Assembly (NCBI GenBank): GCA_020634935.1
Contig: JACKAT010000001.1
Coordinates: 248,001 to 312,000 of the forward strand
Origin: Anaerolineales bacterium
Lineage (GTDB): Bacteria; Chloroflexota; Anaerolineae; 4572-78; J111
DNA length: 64,000 nt
Direction: 5' to 3'
This document shows, one piece after another, positions 16,590 through 24,165 of this stretch (within the stretch, counting starts at the first letter, position 1; every line of letters starts with the position of its first letter). The notes beneath the pieces were generated by a model. The model saw nothing but the letters and a program-made list of their open reading frames with translations, was not told the DNA's origin and searched no databases. The translations under genes and the position numbers were made by a program.

Positions 16590-18107
16590 GTGAAGGCATT
16601 ATTAAACAAACTCAACCTCAAAGCGGTTAACTCCGGCGCCTGTACCGGCCCGGATGGCTGGATCGAGACCGATGGGGCGGTCTTGACCTCGTACAACCCC
16701 ACTAACAATGAGGCCATTGCGGCCATCCAACCGACCACTCCGGCGGCCTACAACCAGGTCGTCGAACAGGCCCAGCACGCCTTTCAAACGTGGCGAACCC
16801 TGCCGCCGCCCAAACGGGGTGATCTCATCCGCGATTTTGGCGGCATTCTGCGCGAGTACAAGGAGCCGTTGGGCGAGTTGGTTTCCTTGGAAGTGGGCAA
16901 AATTCGCGTGGAAGGGCTAGGTGAGGTACAGGAGGCCATCGACATTTGTGATTTCTCGGTCGGGCTGTCGCGCCAGCTTTACGGGTTGACGATGGCTAGC
17001 GAGCGCCCTAACCACCGTATGTATGAACAGTGGCATCCCTTGGGGCCGATTGGCATCATCACCGCCTTTAATTTTCCGGTGGCGGTCTGGTCCTGGAACG
17101 CCATGATCGCGGCAGTCTGCGGCGACGTGATGATCTGGAAACCCAGCGAATTGGCCCCGCTGACGGCCATCGCGGTGCAGCATCTCTGCAATCGAGTCAT
17201 GGCCGACTACGGCTTGACCGGCATTTTTAACTTGGTCATCGGCGGCGGCGAGGTCGGCCAGTTGATGACCGAAGATGAGCGGCTGCCGCTGGTGGCCTTC
17301 ACCGGATCGATTCCTACGGGCCGCAAAGTAGCCCAAACCGTGGCCGGCCGATTGGGCAAGTCGTTGCTTGAATTGGGTGGCAACAACGGTATCATCGTCA
17401 CCGAAAATGCCGATCTCGAATTGGCCACGCGGGCCATTCTGTTTGCGGCTGTCGGGACAGCCGGGCAGCGCTGTACCACCACCCGCCGGTTGATTGTTCA
17501 CAAAAATATTGCCCCCACCCTGATCGAACGGCTGGTCAAAGCTTATCAGCAGGTGCCGATGGGTGATCCGTTGGCAGACGGCGTTTTGCTGGGGCCGTTA
17601 ATCAATCGGTCGGCTGTTGAAAAAATGGCCAGCGCTATCGAGCGGGCCAAGGCGCAAGGTGGCGAAGTGATCACCGGCGGCCGGCCTCGACCGGAGGTTG
17701 GCCCCAACTTTGTCGAACCGACGATCATCAAAATGTCCGGCCAGAGTGAGATTGTGGCCGAAGAAACTTTTGCCCCGATCCTGTATGTGCTGGAGTATGA
17801 GTCGCTCGATGAGGCCATCGCTCTTCACAACGGCGTTCCACAGGGGCTGTCGAGCGCTATGTTTACCGACAGCTTGCGCAGCGCCGAGTATTTCCTGTCG
17901 GCGCTGGGGTCTGACTGCGGTATCGCCAACGTGAATATCGGTACCTCCGGGGCGGAAATCGGCGGCGCTTTTGGCGGCGAAAAACAGACTGGCGGCGGGC
18001 GGCAGTCGGGATCGGATGCCTGGCGGGCTTATATGCGTCGTCAAACTAATACGATCAACTGGTCGACCGAGTTGCCGCTGGCTCAAGGGATTAAGTTTGG
18101 CGAATAA
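16590..18107 (+). CDS. ALDH7-type aldehyde dehydrogenase (aminoadipate semialdehyde dehydrogenase-like)
   Basis: About 505 residues of NAD(P)-dependent aldehyde dehydrogenase. GPIGIITAFNFPVAVWSWNAMIA, WKPSELAPLTAIA, FTGSIPTGRKV, LLELGGNNGIIV (general-base Glu) and the catalytic Cys in GTAGQRCTTTRRLIVH are all present. The NNGIIV and GQRCTTTRR variants and the C-terminal GGAFGGEKQTGGGRQSGSDAWRAYMRR point to the ALDH7/antiquitin branch, which oxidises alpha-aminoadipic semialdehyde in lysine breakdown. I start at the GTG at 16590 behind GGAGG (5-nt spacing) rather than the TTG at 16578. Confidence 0.9.
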   Translation: MKALLNKLNLKAVNSGACTGPDGWIETDGAVLTSYNPTNNEAIAAIQPTTPAAYNQVVEQAQHAFQTWRTLPPPKRGDLIRDFGGILREYKEPLGELVSLEVGKIRVEGLGEVQEAIDICDFSVGLSRQLYGLTMASERPNHRMYEQWHPLGPIGIITAFNFPVAVWSWNAMIAAVCGDVMIWKPSELAPLTAIAVQHLCNRVMADYGLTGIFNLVIGGGEVGQLMTEDERLPLVAFTGSIPTGRKVAQTVAGRLGKSLLELGGNNGIIVTENADLELATRAILFAAVGTAGQRCTTTRRLIVHKNIAPTLIERLVKAYQQVPMGDPLADGVLLGPLINRSAVEKMASAIERAKAQGGEVITGGRPRPEVGPNFVEPTIIKMSGQSEIVAEETFAPILYVLEYESLDEAIALHNGVPQGLSSAMFTDSLRSAEYFLSALGSDCGIANVNIGTSGAEIGGAFGGEKQTGGGRQSGSDAWRAYMRRQTNTINWSTELPLAQGIKFGE

Positions 18108-18276
18108 TAGACAAGTTGCGCTATTTATGCCGTAAAACCCGTTTTCATAGCCGGAAAAGTGGGTTTCCTTAAAGACATTGACTAACCTAGCTTGACGATT
18201 ATGACAGCAGAGAGTATCATGGGCGAGGGGCATTAAGTAAAGTAATCACATCAATATTTGCAGACATAACCAACCT

Positions 18277-18331
18277 CAGGTAATATTTTACCTGATACCG
18301 ACCCCTAGAATTCATCGAGAGAAGGTATAAT
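18277..18331 (+). promoter_or_regulatory. Palindrome and -10 element upstream of the V4R gene
   Basis: CAGGTAA ... TTACCTG forms a perfect 7-bp inverted repeat (18277-18294). TATAAT at 18326-18331 ends only 5 bp before the ATG at 18337, so a leaderless or nearly leaderless message is expected. No -35 box is seen, which suits an activator bound to the palindrome. Confidence 0.4.
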
Positions 18332-18336
18332 ATCTT

Positions 18337-18963
18337 ATGAGTGAAAGAAGCGGACTCCACTATCCAAATTTGATGGGCCGGATTTACATCCAGGCTTTGG
18401 AAGAAGTGATGGGTAAGAATGGTCTTAACGCCTTGTTAAATCTGGCCGGCCTGTCCCATCTAATTAATAACTATCCGCCGGCAAACCTGAGTCGCGAGTT
18501 CGATTTTGCCGATTTTACAGGCTTGTCCCAAGGTATTATCGAAATGTATGGACCGCGGGGTGGTCGAGGTTTGGCCCTTCGCTCCGGCCGAGCCTCTTTT
18601 GCTGAAGGACTATCAAAGTTTGGCGCAACAGCCGGCGCCGCCGACTTGGCTTTCAAAGTTTTGCCGATGGGTACAAAACTGAAAGTCGGGCTAAAAGCGA
18701 TGGCTGAGTCCTTTAATAAATTTAGTGACCAACGCTCTGAAGTCATCGAGCACGAAGATCATTTCGACTATTATATCCACGTGTGCCCCATGTGTTGGAA
18801 CCACAAAGCCGACCGCCAGGTATGTTATGGCGCTGTGGGCATTTTGCAAGAAGGGCTGCGCTGGGTTAGTGGTGGTAAAGACTTTAGAGTTGAAGAAATT
18901 GAATGTAAAGCGGCCGGCGATCCGTCTTGTTTATTCCAAATTAGCAAAGAGCCGCTGGGTTAG
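18337..18963 (+). CDS. V4R (4-vinyl reductase) domain protein
   Basis: 208 residues ending in a V4R domain. FDYYIHVCPMCWNHKADRQVCYGAVGILQEGLRWVSGGKDF and the terminal EIECKAAGDPSCLFQI carry the Cys residues typical of this small-molecule-binding/regulatory domain, related to BchJ and XylR sensory domains. The N-terminal half (about 110 residues) includes a Gly/Arg-rich GPRGGRGLALRSGRASFAEGL helix region, as in heme-NO-binding-related V4R proteins. It could sense a small ligand. Partner and ligand are unknown, and it stands alone. Confidence 0.75.
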   Translation: MSERSGLHYPNLMGRIYIQALEEVMGKNGLNALLNLAGLSHLINNYPPANLSREFDFADFTGLSQGIIEMYGPRGGRGLALRSGRASFAEGLSKFGATAGAADLAFKVLPMGTKLKVGLKAMAESFNKFSDQRSEVIEHEDHFDYYIHVCPMCWNHKADRQVCYGAVGILQEGLRWVSGGKDFRVEEIECKAAGDPSCLFQISKEPLG

Positions 18964-18994
18964 CCACTGGTTAATCGTGGCATGGGTCTGATTT

Positions 18995-19041
18995 GTTCAA
19001 CTGAGCCTTGTCAGGCTAATGACCTCAAGGTTCAGTTGAAC
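18995..19041 (+). other. Long hairpin in the gap before rpmB
   Basis: GTTCAACTGAGCCTTG (18995-19010) pairs with CAAGGTTCAGTTGAAC (19026-19041), with one G-T mismatch and a 15-base loop. No T-run follows, so it may stabilise the V4R mRNA end rather than terminate. The remaining bases to 19222 hold nothing I recognise. Confidence 0.5.
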
Positions 19042-19222
19042 GGTTCTTAACCATAAGGCGACGTCGCGGCGTTTTGTAGTTGGTTTAGTTCATCCCCCCT
19101 TTTTTTAACCGCTTACCATAAACAGGAAAAAATTCTTTCGCACATTTGTCGATATGCCCATTGTGTGGTAATTTTATTGATTGCAATCGTTGAATTAGTA
19201 TTCAAGAATTAGGGAGTTTTAT

Positions 19223-19462
19223 ATGTCTCGCAAGTGTCAAATATCGGGTAAGGGACCGCTAACCGGTAACAATGTCCCGTTTTCCCAGAAGAAAACCAGA
19301 CGACGCTGGTTACCCAATTTACAAAAACGAAAAATTTATGTTCCTGAGTTAGGCCGTTCAATTCGCTTGAAGGTATCTACCCGCGCCTTACGCACCATCG
19401 ACAAAAAAGGTTTAGTGGCTTACCTGAGTGATGAAGGGCTCTCTCTGAAGGATATTACTTAA
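19223..19462 (+). CDS. rpmB: 50S ribosomal protein L28
   Basis: 79 residues matching L28 throughout: MSRKCQISGKGPLTGNNVPF, KTRRRWLPNLQ, then RSIRLKVSTRALRTIDKKG. The N terminus has CQIS instead of CxxC, so this is the zinc-independent (C-minus) form. AGGGAG precedes the ATG. It is followed 14 bp later by the S18 gene, so the two are cotranscribed. Confidence 0.95.
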   Translation: MSRKCQISGKGPLTGNNVPFSQKKTRRRWLPNLQKRKIYVPELGRSIRLKVSTRALRTIDKKGLVAYLSDEGLSLKDIT

Positions 19463-19476
19463 TTGGTATAGAAAAA

Positions 19477-19893
19477 ATGGCAGACGAAGAACAAAGTAAT
19501 TCATTTTCAAAACGTAGATATCAAAGAAGAGATGGCGATGATAATAGCGGCGACTCATCCGGTCGGCCGCCAAGACGATCATCTTCGGATCGATCCTTCT
19601 CCGGACGGCAACGGTCAAATTACGGACAACGCCGCCGCAAGAAACCGCCGGTAAAAATAGGGGATATTAACTGGAAAAATCTGCGCGCCTTACGCTATTT
19701 TTTGGAAGATGACGGCAGTCTTCGTCCTCGCCGGAAGACAGGCGCCAGTGCTAAATACCAGCGCCAGGTCGCTTTGGCGGTCAAGCGAGCCAGATATATG
19801 GCCTTGCTGCCCTATACGCATGGTCACTTGAAAGAAATGGGCCAGTATCTAGAGCGGGATATGCCTGATTTGCGCCGTCTTCCCAAATCCTGA
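19477..19893 (+). CDS. rpsR: 30S ribosomal protein S18 with a long basic N-terminal extension
   Basis: 138 residues. The C-terminal ~75 are a standard S18 core: IGDINWKNLRALRYFLEDDG, RRKTGASAKYQRQVALAVKRARYMALLPYTHGH. Ahead of it is a ~60-residue extension rich in Arg, Ser, Gly and Asp (SKRRYQRRDGDDNSGDSSGR) that ordinary ~75-95-residue S18 lacks; it is probably disordered and contacts RNA. The core lacks the usual Cys of zinc-binding forms. It lies in the L28-S18 operon, with a terminator following. Confidence 0.95.
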   Translation: MADEEQSNSFSKRRYQRRDGDDNSGDSSGRPPRRSSSDRSFSGRQRSNYGQRRRKKPPVKIGDINWKNLRALRYFLEDDGSLRPRRKTGASAKYQRQVALAVKRARYMALLPYTHGHLKEMGQYLERDMPDLRRLPKS

Positions 19894-19919
19894 TCGGCGG
19901 CTAACAAATTTTAACTTCG

Positions 19920-19951
19920 AAAATCAAGCAAGCCTTTCTGCTTGATTTTTT
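19920..19951 (+). terminator. Terminator of rpmB-rpsR
   Basis: AAAATCAAGCA pairs with TGCTTGATTTT around an 8-base loop and runs into a T-tract. Confidence 0.85.
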
Positions 19952-19971
19952 GAGTCTCAGCGGAGATTTTT

Positions 19972-20325
19972 ATGGCTGAAGAGACAATTTTTAGCAAAAT
20001 CATTCGGAAAGAAATTCCGGCTGATATTGTCTATCAAGATGAGTGGGTTACGGCCTTTCGTGATATTAATCCTCAGGCGCCGACCCATATTTTGATCGTG
20101 CCTAATAAGCTTATTCCTACTGTTAACGATGTAACCGCGGAAGATGAGCAGGTATTGGGCCACTTATTTGTGGTAGCCGCCAAAGTAGCTCAAAATGAAG
20201 GCGTCGCAGAAAATGGGTATCGACTGCTTGTCAATTGTGGCAGTCACGGTGGGCAAGAGGTTTATCATTTGCACATGCACCTGTTAGGCGGCCGCCGGTT
20301 AGGCCCGATGGTGGTTAGAAAATAG
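19972..20325 (+). CDS. HIT-family nucleotide-binding protein (HinT-like)
   Basis: 117 residues with EETIFSKIIRKEIPADIVYQDE at the start, NPQAPTHILIVPNKLIPTVND in the middle and the histidine triad VYHLHMHLLGGR near residue 100, whose central His attacks the alpha-phosphate. The family hydrolyses purine nucleoside phosphoramidates and aminoacyl adenylates. A GGAG ribosome site precedes the ATG. It sits alone between two terminator hairpins. Confidence 0.95.
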   Translation: MAEETIFSKIIRKEIPADIVYQDEWVTAFRDINPQAPTHILIVPNKLIPTVNDVTAEDEQVLGHLFVVAAKVAQNEGVAENGYRLLVNCGSHGGQEVYHLHMHLLGGRRLGPMVVRK

Positions 20326-20355
20326 CAATCGAATAGACCACTTGTTGGTCGGCTT

Positions 20356-20412
20356 AAGCGCCAAAACGGCAAGAACGTAAATTTTTTCAACGGTCTTACT
20401 GTTTTGGCGCTT
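20356..20412 (+). terminator. Terminator-like hairpin after the HIT gene
   Basis: AAGCGCCAAAAC (20356-20367) pairs perfectly with GTTTTGGCGCTT (20401-20412) across a 33-base loop and is followed by CTTTATATTT. It lies between converging genes. Confidence 0.6.
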
Positions 20413-20438
20413 CTTTATATTTAAAGATTTTCGACCTA

Positions 20439-21269
20439 TTAAGTCCACAAGGCACGCAGGCCAAAAAAGGCGGTGTCCTTAAAACGACGAGCGACCTCTT
20501 TAGGGATCGATGCCTGCCCTGTGGTAGAGAAGGTCATACTGACTAAAATTCTCAGTTCGTTGGCTTCCAGCGGTGTGACCTTATGGATGGTACGCGCCCC
20601 CTCGAATATGACCAGCGTATTGGGTGGGGTGGGTACCATCTCTTCCGAGCCGTTCTTTTTAACCATCAATCGGGTTGAGGAAAGTTCCTTGGTCGCCAGA
20701 TGTTCGTTGATGATGGGCAGTAGCACGGTAAAGTGACGCCCATTGTAGAAGTTGTGATCGTAATGCCAGCCGATATGATCGCCCGGTTTGTCATAATACA
20801 GCAGCGAGCAGGAACTTTGATCGTTAATCGGCGTTGGGTTGACGGGCTCGCCGACAATTTGCGATATAAGCTGCCTTATTTCGGGGGAATGATACAAAGC
20901 GACGATTTTCGGGGCCAGGTGATGGAGTTCCTCGTACGAAATGGTGCCTCCTTTTTTATGACCCGGTAGGTAAGTTCGCTCTGTTTTGGCTTCTCTCAAA
21001 ACGATGTCGTGGAGTTCGGCAAAGAGAGGCTCCGGTAGAAAGTTGGGAATAGTGACGGCGCCTTCTACAAGCTGTGGTAATACTTCGGTGTTAAAGGTTT
21101 TTAGTTGGATTTCGTTCTGATGCGCTTTGATAATGTCTTTTTGAGCTTGCTCTATGACCTTGTACTGCTGTTTCTTTTGCGTAAATAAATACAGATAAGC
21201 GAGTAAAGGTACGATTAGAAAAGTTGAAATGGCTATGATTACTTTTAATTTATGAGTCATTGTGACCAT
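20439..21269 (-). CDS. Membrane-anchored 2-oxoglutarate/Fe(II)-dependent dioxygenase
   Basis: About 276 residues. One N-terminal transmembrane helix (KVIIAISTFLIVPLLAYLYLF) is followed by a helical stalk and a double-stranded beta-helix domain. DHIGWHYDHNFYNGRHFTVLLPI gives the HxD iron ligands, and TIHKVTPLEANELRILVSMTF the distal His and the Arg that binds 2-oxoglutarate, the prolyl-4-hydroxylase-like pattern. The ATG at 21269 is one base after the btaB stop; an alternative lies at 21260. As third gene of the betaine-lipid operon it could hydroxylate the lipid headgroup or acyl chain. That is inference from position and membrane anchoring only. Confidence 0.8.
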   Translation of the reverse strand: MVTMTHKLKVIIAISTFLIVPLLAYLYLFTQKKQQYKVIEQAQKDIIKAHQNEIQLKTFNTEVLPQLVEGAVTIPNFLPEPLFAELHDIVLREAKTERTYLPGHKKGGTISYEELHHLAPKIVALYHSPEIRQLISQIVGEPVNPTPINDQSSCSLLYYDKPGDHIGWHYDHNFYNGRHFTVLLPIINEHLATKELSSTRLMVKKNGSEEMVPTPPNTLVIFEGARTIHKVTPLEANELRILVSMTFSTTGQASIPKEVARRFKDTAFFGLRALWT

Positions 21270-21270
21270 C

Positions 21271-21909
21271 CTATTTTTTACCAGCAAATAGAAAGTATTG
21301 CCATAGGACCCCGTACGCCGGCTGAATTTCGGCGATTTGAGGGGAGAAATGTTGATTAAGTTTAGCATAAATGTGGCCGTCCATTCGAACGTGATTGACA
21401 GCCATCCATTTTTTGAACCCGGTCAATTGCGAGTCATGAAAATCAACCACGGCGATTATCCCGTTTTCCGCTAAATCATGGCTAGCTTGTTCAATAGCTT
21501 GGTCCCAACCCGGATTCATCATCGTCAAGGAGTAAGAAAAGAGGATTAAATCGAACGATTGAGCCAGTTTTAGCGATTGGTCATAAGATGAACAGAGCAG
21601 TGAAATACGCTGGGGCATCGACCCCAGATTTTTACGGGCCACACTCAACATCGACTCCGAAATATCGAGACCGATGATATTGGCCTGGGGAAACATTTGT
21701 CCCAAGGCAATTAAATTTTTACCCGTGCCGCAGCCCACTTCCAATATATGGTTGGGCCTGTGTAGCGAAGCCGCCTTGTCAATTATCCGGCGGCGGCCAA
21801 ATAAAAAACTCCAGCGGGTAGCATCGTAAATTTTGGAATGGAGCCGGTAATATTGCTCCATCCGCAGCGATTGGTCTGTGGTCGATAGGGTTACATCGAG
21901 TTGGGTCAT
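21271..21909 (-). CDS. btaB: SAM-dependent N-methyltransferase, BtaB-like
   Basis: 212 residues of class I methyltransferase: HILEVGCGTGKNLIALGQMFP (SAM-binding motif I), NIIGLDISESMLSVARKNL and FDLILFSYSLTMMNPGWDQAIEQ. The length and the YYRLHSKIYDATRWSFLFGRR opening are those of BtaB, which adds three methyl groups to diacylglycerylhomoserine to give the betaine lipid DGTS. The ATG overlaps the btaA stop (ATGA), so the two are translated together. Confidence 0.88.
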   Translation of the reverse strand: MTQLDVTLSTTDQSLRMEQYYRLHSKIYDATRWSFLFGRRRIIDKAASLHRPNHILEVGCGTGKNLIALGQMFPQANIIGLDISESMLSVARKNLGSMPQRISLLCSSYDQSLKLAQSFDLILFSYSLTMMNPGWDQAIEQASHDLAENGIIAVVDFHDSQLTGFKKWMAVNHVRMDGHIYAKLNQHFSPQIAEIQPAYGVLWQYFLFAGKK

Positions 21910-23096
21910 ATCACCTCGGCCAGGTGCAAACTACCATAAGTACCCACACGGTCTAATTGGTGTAAGGGTAGGGTTAATTGCGGAAAAAATCGAAGCGAGG
22001 TTTGGATGGAATTGGGAATAAAATTGATATCACTGCCGGCAGACCGCATCAGAATTTTAGTCCCGACTTGGCTGTTTTCCAAAATTAACTGCCACTCTTC
22101 GCGCAGGGCGTTAGGATCGTGCCAGGCCAGCCAATCTTGATGATCCAACAGGATAAAATGAGAATAGTTGCCCGGATTTTCCTTCAGAAAACCAGCCAAA
22201 GTGGTGGTGTGGCTCTCGATCCTGTCGTTGTTGGCCTGTAATAAGTCGAGGTTCGCCGGTTTGAGATAATTGGGGCAGCAGCTTCGGCTGTACGAACCGG
22301 TTAAATAAACCCGCCAGAAGTAGTTTTCGTGCATGAGCACTTCGGTAAAGACCCGTTTTAAATTATCGCGGACATACCCCACTACCCCGTCGGGATGGCG
22401 CTTTTCGATCAACTTGATTTGAGGGCGCGGCACGCCCAGCATAGCCAGCAGCAGCGGATGTTTAATCAGCCAGCAGCTAACGCTGTTCCATAAGGTGGGT
22501 TCCATCCGGGCGTAAATTTCTTTTTGTTCGGCCAAGTCGTTGGCCTCGATCAAATCGAAAAAGAGGCGTCGAAGCTGCTTTTTTGTTTGTAGCAAGCATT
22601 TGCTCAGCAGCCAGGCAATATCGCCCGAGGTGCCATGATAATAAAATGATTTTTTCGGTTTGCTTTGGTCAAAGTAGTAAATCTTTTCATCCCAAAAACC
22701 CTGCGCATAGTCCGGTAATCGATCCCGTACTTGCCGATAGAGTTTTTGGTAATCGTTGTACCCGCCCACCCCAAACATGGTAAATAAATTATCGAAATCG
22801 CCGTGTTGAATAAAGGCCAGCTTTAGGTGGAGTAACGCATTTTGCCGGGGATTGACATCGACGCAGTGGATCGTTTCCGGTGAGTCGAGCAAATAATCCA
22901 GGGCATTGCAGCCGGCGCTGGTGATCATCACTAGCTTGCTGTCGGGTTTGATTTGCAGAAGCTGCCGGTCGATGCGCGGATCTTCCCAACATTGGTTATA
23001 AATGAGTCGGTGACTATGAATATTTTTGAAAATAAAATCGTGGGTTGTATTAACCCATTTCCTTTGCGCCGTTTTTATTTTCTTGATTCTTTTCAT
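21906..23096 (-). CDS. btaA: BtaA, SAM:diacylglycerol 3-amino-3-carboxypropyltransferase
   Basis: 396 residues of the DUF3419/BtaA family: HRLIYNQCWEDPRIDRQLLQIKPDSKLVMITSAGCNALDYLL and CVDVNPRQNALLHLKLA at the N terminus (SAM site), and YWRVY-like NYFWRVYLTGSY, then LLDHQDWLAWHDP near the C terminus. It moves the aminocarboxypropyl group of SAM to diacylglycerol, the first step of phosphorus-free betaine lipid synthesis. AGGGGG precedes the ATG. Pho-box hexamers lie upstream, which fits induction when phosphate is scarce. Confidence 0.92.
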   Translation of the reverse strand: MKRIKKIKTAQRKWVNTTHDFIFKNIHSHRLIYNQCWEDPRIDRQLLQIKPDSKLVMITSAGCNALDYLLDSPETIHCVDVNPRQNALLHLKLAFIQHGDFDNLFTMFGVGGYNDYQKLYRQVRDRLPDYAQGFWDEKIYYFDQSKPKKSFYYHGTSGDIAWLLSKCLLQTKKQLRRLFFDLIEANDLAEQKEIYARMEPTLWNSVSCWLIKHPLLLAMLGVPRPQIKLIEKRHPDGVVGYVRDNLKRVFTEVLMHENYFWRVYLTGSYSRSCCPNYLKPANLDLLQANNDRIESHTTTLAGFLKENPGNYSHFILLDHQDWLAWHDPNALREEWQLILENSQVGTKILMRSAGSDINFIPNSIQTSLRFFPQLTLPLHQLDRVGTYGSLHLAEVI

Positions 23097-23124
23097 AGGT
23101 ACTACCCCCTTAGAGTTTCTAATA

Positions 23125-23200
23125 AAAATAACATGGTTAATCGAACTATTTGTTAAGGTCAGTTTAATAGTATATAAAAGATAAGTAAAACTTCTTTAAT
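23125..23200 (-). promoter_or_regulatory. Pho-box array and -10 element for btaA
   Basis: On the minus strand, hexamers with exact 11-bp spacing: TTTACT (23189), TTTATA (23178), TTAAAC (23167), TTAACA (23156) and weaker TTCGAT (23145). ATTAAA at 23200 may extend the row. TATTTT (23130-23125) begins 15 bp after the last hexamer start, a weak -10. The 11-bp period is typical of PhoB/PhoP sites. Confidence 0.6.
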
Positions 23201-23244
23201 GTTACAATATCGCCCCCTTACATTGTTATTGTAATTAAGAACAG

Positions 23245-23309
23245 TTAACTTGAACTTAAACAGGTCTTAAAGCCGTGTTAACTCACTCTTTAATCGAGGG
23301 ATTTACACT
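23245..23309 (+). promoter_or_regulatory. Pho-box array and -10 element for the PAP2-like gene
   Basis: Five hexamers every 11 bp: TTAACT (23245), TTAAAC (23256), TTAAAG (23267), TTAACT (23278), TTTAAT (23289). TACACT at 23304-23309 starts 15 bp after the last one. The array runs into what a longest-frame gene model would call coding, so that start at 23275 is rejected. Confidence 0.65.
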
Positions 23310-23358
23310 GGCATTAGTCTCAACTACAGCTACTAAGCGAAAGGGACTCGCGCCTTTT

Positions 23359-23997
23359 ATGGAACAACTGGGTGAAAATTTACTGGAGAATACAACGGTT
23401 ATAGGTCCTGTGGCCTGGGATGAACGATTGGCCTTTTGGATTTCTCAAATCGGCAGCCCGCCATTAACTACAACGGCCTGTATTGCTTTGGGCGTATTGA
23501 GTTTGCCGGCCTCCCATTCGACCTGGTGCTGGATGGGGATTTACCTACTATTGGTCGTGTTGCTGCCGCTGCTGTACCTGGTCTGGCTGCTTAAAAAAGG
23601 CCTCATCACCGATATCCACCTCAAAGTCCGCGAACAGCGAACGCGTCCCCTGCTGGTCACCGTAGCGGCGGCGTTCCTGGCCTGGGGAATTCTGCACTTC
23701 GGCGCCGCGCCGCGATTACTGGTCGCCCTGGCGGCGGCGATGTGCCTGCAAACTGTCATTTTTTTGGCCATCACCTTACGCTGGAAAATCAGTTTTCACA
23801 GCGCCTCGGCCGCCGGAATGGCGGTGATGGCCTGGCTGGTCGTAGGCAGTTTGTCGATTGGGTTTGCCTTAAGTGTACCGATTATCGCCTGGGCCAGAGT
23901 TCGCCTTCAACGCCACACCGCCGGCCAGACCTTTGCCGGAGCTACTTTAGGCGGGGGCATCTTGCTGTCTGTTCTTTATATGTATTTACTGATTTGA
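23359..23997 (+). CDS. PAP2-like membrane lipid phosphatase
   Basis: About 212 residues with six predicted membrane helices. It has the three-part acid phosphatase signature in loose form: KVREQRTRP (K-x6-RP, near residue 89), FHSASAAG (in place of PSGH) and RVRLQRHTAGQTFAG (in place of SRxxxxxHxxxD, with the Asp replaced). Family members dephosphorylate phosphatidic acid or undecaprenyl pyrophosphate. I start at ATG 23359, because the upstream GTG at 23275 lies inside the Pho-box array. Divergence from btaA suggests it supplies diacylglycerol for betaine lipids. The missing Asp leaves activity uncertain. Confidence 0.65.
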   Translation: MEQLGENLLENTTVIGPVAWDERLAFWISQIGSPPLTTTACIALGVLSLPASHSTWCWMGIYLLLVVLLPLLYLVWLLKKGLITDIHLKVREQRTRPLLVTVAAAFLAWGILHFGAAPRLLVALAAAMCLQTVIFLAITLRWKISFHSASAAGMAVMAWLVVGSLSIGFALSVPIIAWARVRLQRHTAGQTFAGATLGGGILLSVLYMYLLI

Positions 23998-24165
23998 TCC
24001 CGTTGCCGTGTGCCGGCCAATCATGAGAAAAACCAACATCATACCACCGGTAGCTGTGGGAGTAAGAAGTAGGGGACTTTTTCCCTTATTCCCTACTCCG
24101 TACTCCATACTCCCAATTTGGACACATAATTGATAACTTGAGTAATCATACTGATTGGACATACC

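Noticed and set aside
16602..17818. Several minus-strand frames opposite the aldehyde dehydrogenase gene
   Set aside because: Antisense shadows of a high-G+C gene with complete ALDH motifs on the plus strand.
23275..23358. GTG start at 23275 for the PAP2-like gene
   Set aside because: The codons overlap the Pho-box array and -10 box and have no ribosome site. ATG 23359 is downstream of the predicted start point.
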